In this document: in pieces, positions 59,833 to 64,000 of the stretch
Position numbering within the stretch: the stretch's first letter is position 1
Layout of the letters: the number at the start of each line of letters is the position of its first letter
Assembly: GCA_029567325.1 (NCBI GenBank)
Contig: JAKQLF010000155.1
Location: forward strand, 62,001 to 126,000
DNA from: Bacteroidota bacterium
GTDB lineage: Bacteria > Bacteroidota > Bacteroidia > Chitinophagales > Saprospiraceae
Length of the DNA stretch: 64,000 bases
Direction: 5' to 3'
Program-made: the position numbers and the translations under genes
Notes under the pieces: model-generated
Seen by the model: the letters and a program-made list of their open reading frames with translations, nothing else
What the model was told of the DNA's origin: nothing
The model's database searches: none

Positions 59833-61836
59833 TTATTTTGATAGTATTGCGTCAATGATTTTATCACCAAGTACTATTTGGTGTACTACGTCCATTCCTT
59901 TGATGACCTTCCCAAACAAAGTATATCTTCCATCCAAATGTGGAGTTGGTGAATGGGTGATGAAAAACTGACTACTTTCTGTATGTAAACCCGCAGAGGC
60001 CATGCCAACATAACCAGCTTCATTGTAACTTTTTCTACCCAATTCTGACCGAATGGTGTAATCCATGGAGCCATATCCATCTCCTCTTGGGCAACCTGTT
60101 TGAATTACAAAGTTGGGAACAACTCTGTGGAAGATTTTATCATCAAAGTAATCACTTTTACATAATTCCAGGAAATTACCTACCGTAGCTGGTGCTAATC
60201 TTAGATAAAGCATGATGGTTATATTTCCCTTTGTAGTTTTGACTACCACCTCTGCAGAATCTTTCAATGTGCTTAAAACATTAAAATTAAGTGTTTTAAC
60301 TTTTGAAGTTTCTTCAGTGTAAGTAGTATCAAACAGATATTTTGATAATTTATTGAGCTCGATAACTGTTTCGAGGTCTTTTGGTTGAACCATTTTGGAC
60401 ATAGACTCTTCCAAAAAAGTAGAATCCCTCAATAGGGTTTTTGCTTGATTTTTTTCATCAGCGAGTAAAGGTGCAGTAAAAGCAGTTACTCCACTATCAC
60501 CTTCTCTTATTTTACCAGCAAAGTAATATAAAATTTCCCTCTTGACTTTGATGTAATTGTTTTTATAAGCAGCGATGAAATCCGGACTATTGATGATGTT
60601 GTTTAATGCTTCTATTTTGGCCATTTCCTCTAGTTTGGAAGTCGTAGGAATGGCAATGATATTTACATATTGGTAAGGATCATAACCAAGTACTTTGATA
60701 TATTCTGCTTTAACAAAAGGATCAGTAGCTTGGTTTTTCCTTTGTAGGGCAAGATTTTTAATTCCTTCTTTGCTTACAGTAAGGAACAGGCTTTGATTGT
60801 TCATAATTGCCTGAAGTAATTTTGCCTTTACAAGAGAATGCTCAGTAATACTATCTGCCTTCCAAAAAGAACCAATCAAGCCAGGGGCTTTAATTTTTAA
60901 TGCTGCGTCTGCTGCCGTTAAGGCAACATGTGGATCTTTATCTGTAGTCAAAGTGAGGATGGTATCTGCTATGCCTTGGTCAGGAAGAAAAGCAGTCAAA
61001 GCTCTAATACCATTGGCCCTGATGCGATAGTCGTTGTCACTAAAAACAATTGAGGCTAAAACCTCCTTACATGCTTGAGTTTTGCACTTTCCTAAGGATA
61101 GGGCCAAAGCCATCTTAATATCGATGTCTTGCGTATTTGTAATTATTTTTGTGATGGCTGCAGATTCATCGTCTAATTTGATATCTCTAGTTCTAGCAAG
61201 ATAATGTGCACAGATAAGTTTTACCTCACGGTCTACCTCAGAATTTTCAAGATATTTTAAACAAAGTTTTACACCATTTTCTGGTACAATATTCCTAAGT
61301 CCAAATCTATATAATGCTTTTATTTGTCCAGTAAGAAGCAATGTATCTGTGGTTCTGTAGGTTTCAACAGAAGCCAATAAGTTTGCCTCCCGAATGCCAC
61401 CTATTTTGCCAATTGCCTCTAGTACATTTGCATTGTATTGATTATTGATGTTCATACTATCTTGACCAGCAAATGCATTGATCAATTCTGGTAAATGCGT
61501 GGAATCACCCAATTGGCCCAAAACATAAGCAGCAGCAGATCTTACTTCAAAATTGGGATCTTTAAGTTTCAAAACAATTGAATCGCCTATTGATTTGTCT
61601 TGGAAAGAAGCAAATGCATTGACAGCCATCAATCTCAATAATGAACTAGGGTGACTAAAGTATGATTTTAGACTATCTAAATTTTGATCATTTTGAAACG
61701 TGAGCATTTTTTGAACATCAGGATTGGAAAGATCTACTGATGTAGGTGTTTCTGCCTTTTTTGCTGGTGGCACACATGCGTTGAATAACAATACACAAAG
61801 TATTATAGTGGATGCTATTCTTAAAAAAATTGGCAT
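59833..61836 (-). CDS. lipoprotein with HEAT repeats fused to a cyclophilin domain
   Basis: 667 residues: lipoprotein signal (ASTIILCVLLFNACVP), HEAT-like repeats over about 40-330 (for example PNFEVRSAAAYVLGQLGDST and NDYRIRANGIRALTAFLPDQ), a helical linker, then a cyclophilin domain at about 515-665. VVVKTTKGNITIMLYL, KIFHRVVPNFVIQTGCPRGD, SSQFFITHSPTPHLDGRYTL and FGKVIKGMDVV show the isomerase core, including the catalytic Arg in FHR, QFFI, and the late H-L-D-G. It probably folds or scaffolds outer-membrane or periplasmic proteins. The gcvT gene follows closely. Confidence 0.9.
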   Translation of the reverse strand: MPIFLRIASTIILCVLLFNACVPPAKKAETPTSVDLSNPDVQKMLTFQNDQNLDSLKSYFSHPSSLLRLMAVNAFASFQDKSIGDSIVLKLKDPNFEVRSAAAYVLGQLGDSTHLPELINAFAGQDSMNINNQYNANVLEAIGKIGGIREANLLASVETYRTTDTLLLTGQIKALYRFGLRNIVPENGVKLCLKYLENSEVDREVKLICAHYLARTRDIKLDDESAAITKIITNTQDIDIKMALALSLGKCKTQACKEVLASIVFSDNDYRIRANGIRALTAFLPDQGIADTILTLTTDKDPHVALTAADAALKIKAPGLIGSFWKADSITEHSLVKAKLLQAIMNNQSLFLTVSKEGIKNLALQRKNQATDPFVKAEYIKVLGYDPYQYVNIIAIPTTSKLEEMAKIEALNNIINSPDFIAAYKNNYIKVKREILYYFAGKIREGDSGVTAFTAPLLADEKNQAKTLLRDSTFLEESMSKMVQPKDLETVIELNKLSKYLFDTTYTEETSKVKTLNFNVLSTLKDSAEVVVKTTKGNITIMLYLRLAPATVGNFLELCKSDYFDDKIFHRVVPNFVIQTGCPRGDGYGSMDYTIRSELGRKSYNEAGYVGMASAGLHTESSQFFITHSPTPHLDGRYTLFGKVIKGMDVVHQIVLGDKIIDAILSK

Positions 61837-62283
61837 AATTCAATTCAATTTGTTGCTGTAAAGATGGTAAAAATACATTTAGCACCAGTATTTATAAAAC
61901 AGTTTTGTTTAAGAAACAATCGTTCATAAAGTATAATGTCGTCAGTTTATTATGCTGAAAGTTCATATACCTATCGGAAATTGAATTGATCACCAATATT
62001 GTGTAGAAAATTTGATAGAGATCGCAGAGAGAAATTGAGGTATTGTCCAAGATTTCATGAAATTGAACGATGAAGAAATCTAATAAATTTGTGCAAGAAA
62101 ATGGTCAAATTTATTTTGCTAGCTATCTAGACTGGAAGATAGCATTCACCTCTTTTTTGCTCAAAAAAGCTCAATTTTCTTTCATTGAAAATATTGCCTA
62201 AAGAATACTTCCTGAACTCTAAAAAGAGATTGCCCATTAATTCATTAAATTAATGAGCAATCCTTCAATATTTTTATAAAACC
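61837..62283. other. 447-bp intergenic region
   Basis: A 43-codon plus-strand frame (62070-62201, starting MKKSNKFVQENGQIYF) is the only coding candidate and has no recognised match or clear ribosome site, so it is not called a gene. The rest holds the terminator of the stress-protein gene and AT-rich sequence. Confidence 0.45.
62228..62262 (-). terminator. terminator of the stress-protein gene
   Basis: A 15-pair stem with one mismatch joins 62228-62242 and 62248-62262. On the minus strand it is followed by CTCTTTTT. It lies about 20 bases past the stop of the glycine-rich protein. Confidence 0.82.
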
Positions 62284-62838
62284 TTATTTATGAATTTCTT
62301 GGGCTTTATTGGTTCGCCAGTTTTCTTCAAAGTATTTAGCATCTTCTTCATTCCGGGGTCTTACACCCATCACGATATTTCCACTTTTAACTCCTGACTC
62401 ATAAAGCTTAGCTCTGTCCTCAGGAATACCTGCTCCGACTAATGCACCAATCACACCACCTGTGATACCGCCTGCTCCCGCGCCAGCAAGGCCAGCTGCA
62501 ATGGGTCCAGCGATGACTAAGCCGAGTCCAGGAATAGCAATACTCGTTCCTACAGCGGCAATTATTCCAGCGATAGCACCGACTGTTCCCCCGATAGCTG
62601 AGCCCGTTCCTGCACCTTCAGCAGCCTTGGTGCCGAACTTGGATTCGGCCTCATATCCTTCAAAATGTTTGCTTCGAGTTTCATCAGACATCATCAGATT
62701 GATGTCATCCTTGGAATATCCTCTTTCATACATGGCGTTATAAGCTTTTTCTGAACTTTCTCTGTCATGAAACATTCCAGTCAACATGCCATGATCAGTT
62801 TTTTTGTTTTGAGTACTTTGATTATTTTGTTCTATCAT
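62284..62838 (-). CDS. glycine-rich general stress protein (YflT/GsiB-like domain)
   Basis: 184 residues. The N-terminal part GMFHDRESSEKAYNAMYERG followed by YSKDDINLMMSDETRSKHF resembles the general stress protein 17M/YflT domain. The middle (about 75-140) is a long Gly/Ala-rich hydrophobic stretch, GTGSAIGGTVGAIAGIIAAV and GPIAAGLAGAGAGGITGGVI, like glycine-zipper segments that pack in membranes. The C-terminal VRPRNEEDAKYFEENWR is soluble. Such proteins rise under osmotic or desiccation stress in other bacteria; the function is not known. Confidence 0.75.
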   Translation of the reverse strand: MIEQNNQSTQNKKTDHGMLTGMFHDRESSEKAYNAMYERGYSKDDINLMMSDETRSKHFEGYEAESKFGTKAAEGAGTGSAIGGTVGAIAGIIAAVGTSIAIPGLGLVIAGPIAAGLAGAGAGGITGGVIGALVGAGIPEDRAKLYESGVKSGNIVMGVRPRNEEDAKYFEENWRTNKAQEIHK

Positions 62839-63231
62839 AATAAATTTTCTTGAGTATCATTTTCGCAACAAAATTATTGCTTTACAAAGGTGTTGGTCTT
62901 ACACATAGGATGCATTACACAATTCCATTTTTGAATTACAGGATTCACATATCTTATAATTTTGCATAAAACTGTATTCAAAGAGAGAAAGGAAAAAGCC
63001 AAATTAGACTAATAAAATAAGTGCTTTTCAAAAGATAAATAATGAAGTTAGAGTGTTTCCATCCCTGGCTGAACTTCCTATCTTTTGCACAATTACCAAT
63101 CTGCGTTTGGTGGTTGGATAAAATACTTTATATTCGTAAACTTGAGAAATTCATTCCTTCTTTGGGTTTTATTGCCTTCATTGGAACTGTCTTTTTCTAG
63201 TATATCAGAAAGAAATTCAAAAGTTACATTT
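62839..63231. other. 393-bp intergenic region before the GH54 gene
   Basis: Divergent starts. A TAATTTTG -7-like element at 62957-62964 on the plus strand would leave a leader of about 265 bases before the GH54 ATG. No gene or strong structure was recognised. Confidence 0.45.
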
Positions 63232-64000
63232 ATGCCTGTTTCACAACGTTTTACGCCATTTTTAAAATCCTTCTTGTTTGCTGTTTTGACAAACTTCGGA
63301 TTTACGATAGGAGGGTTCGGTCAAAACTCCGGCGCCAATCCAAGCTTTCCATGTGATGAATATGCTTTGCATGGCACTCCTTGTGTGACTGCCCACAGTA
63401 CGACTAGATTACTAGCCAATTATAAAGGACCACTTTATCAAGTAAAGAGACTATCTGATGGAAAAACCTTGGACATTGGAACATTGCCATATCAAAAAGG
63501 TGAAGCAGTGATTGTAGCCAATGCCGCAGCCCAGGATGCTTTTTGCGACCAGGATGTCTGTTTCATTTCCATCATTTACGATCAATCTGGAAATAAAAAT
63601 CACTTACTACAAGCGCCTCCAGGAACTTTTGTTGGCCCAGCCCCAGGCGGATTCAATACACTACCAATTGCTGATATGGCTCCTGTGACATTGGCTGGGC
63701 ATAAAGTTTATGGTTCTTATGTCATGCCAGGAATGGGTCTTAGAAACAATAATGCTGTTGGTTTGGCGATCAATGACGAACCACAGGGTATTTATATGGT
63801 ATTTGATGGAGGTCATTATGACAGTGGTTGTTGTTTTAACTACGGTAATACTTCGACCAATAGTCAGGCGGTGGGTACAGGAACCATGGCAACAGTATAT
63901 TTTGGCACTTCGACTGCGTGGGGAAAAGGAGCTGGTAAAGGACCTTGGATCATGTCTGACATGGAAGCGGGTTTGTTTTCTGGCTATGATGCGAAAGAAA
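63232..64000 (+). CDS. GH54 alpha-L-arabinofuranosidase, 3' end cut by the window edge
   Basis: 256 residues visible, no stop. A signal peptide (to about 32, TIGGFGQ) precedes the GH54 catalytic domain. FPCDEYALHGTPCVTAHSTT, FCDQDVCFISIIYDQSGNKN, HLLQAPPGTFVGP, GGHYDSGCCFNYGNTSTNS and GPWIMSDMEAGLFSGYD follow the fungal AbfB order closely. The Glu of SDMEAG (codon at 63964, residue 245) aligns with the catalytic nucleophile of Aspergillus AbfB (E221). The disulfide cysteines, including the adjacent CC pair, are kept. The acid/base Asp and any carbohydrate-binding domain lie beyond the window. It removes arabinose side chains from plant polysaccharides. Confidence 0.9.
   Translation, partial: MPVSQRFTPFLKSFLFAVLTNFGFTIGGFGQNSGANPSFPCDEYALHGTPCVTAHSTTRLLANYKGPLYQVKRLSDGKTLDIGTLPYQKGEAVIVANAAAQDAFCDQDVCFISIIYDQSGNKNHLLQAPPGTFVGPAPGGFNTLPIADMAPVTLAGHKVYGSYVMPGMGLRNNNAVGLAINDEPQGIYMVFDGGHYDSGCCFNYGNTSTNSQAVGTGTMATVYFGTSTAWGKGAGKGPWIMSDMEAGLFSGYDAKE

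Noticed and set aside
62070-62201. 43-codon plus-strand frame in the gap before the stress-protein gene
   Set aside because: No recognisable family, no clear ribosome site or promoter; too short to support.

Overview
The window is one contiguous stretch of a low-GC chromosome from a member of the Bacteroidota. This rests on repeated promoter-like TAnnTTTG -7 elements, weak or absent Shine-Dalgarno sites, and families typical of that phylum: DUF4292, GSCFA, DUF6702, the HYC_CC_PP type, a long SecA with a SEC-C tail, and TonB receptors with carboxypeptidase-like domains. A mevalonate route to isoprenoids (type 2 IPP isomerase, class II HMG-CoA reductase, two GHMP kinases) points to flavobacterial or saprospirial relatives rather than Bacteroidales. 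The exact family cannot be fixed from the sequence.

Layout. 1-6.3 kb, mostly plus strand: TPR protein, DUF4292 lipoprotein, EnvC-like LytM protein, queG, and a two-gene membrane unit ending in a GT-C glycosyltransferase. 6.4-10.3 kb, minus strand: membrane metallophosphoesterase, rpmF with yceD, nadB. 10.4-12.1 kb, plus strand: a TetR regulator, a hot-dog thioesterase and a DinB-fold protein, with two identical perfect operator palindromes. 12.1-16.8 kb, minus strand: pyrD, a vanadium-haloperoxidase-like lipoprotein, a cupin and rho. 17-23.9 kb, plus strand: serS, a YugP-type metallopeptidase with an in-frame TGA, frr, FKBP and Kazal lipoproteins, rpmH-rnpA, fni-mvaA. 24-30.2 kb: tRNA-Met(CAT), a mevalonate-kinase-like gene, and an ECF sigma/anti-sigma/Cys-rich protein/TonB receptor unit whose receptor carries an N-terminal heavy-metal-binding domain. 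30.2-35.7 kb: YgjP-like peptidase, serC, rhodanese, glucosaminidase, then a probable metal-linked set (MerC, HupE/UreJ-like, DUF6702). 35.8-42.2 kb: mtaB, GSCFA, two overlapping YbjN-like proteins of unknown function, rlmD, fabG.

The most unexplained sequence is 42.25-43.36 kb. It has no convincing gene but holds five tandem copies of a hairpin unit. Stem changes between copies are compensated and a flanking tail is conserved. Read on the minus strand, each hairpin is followed by a T-rich tract, as in an intrinsic terminator or a terminated small RNA.

43.4-64 kb: GYDIA-type GHMP kinase, dnaX with an A9 slippage tract at the gamma/tau boundary, MscS channel, GT-B glycosyltransferase, TIM-barrel protein, purD, secA, rpsU, dnaB, double thioredoxin-fold protein, gcvT, HEAT-cyclophilin lipoprotein and a glycine-rich stress protein. 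A GH54 alpha-L-arabinofuranosidase gene runs off the right edge.

Most of the window is housekeeping. The accessory interest lies in the repeat array, the two palindrome-controlled loci, the HMA-TonB receptor, the YugP stop codon, the dnaX tract and the GH54 enzyme. No CRISPR array, insertion sequence, phage or obvious defence system was seen.
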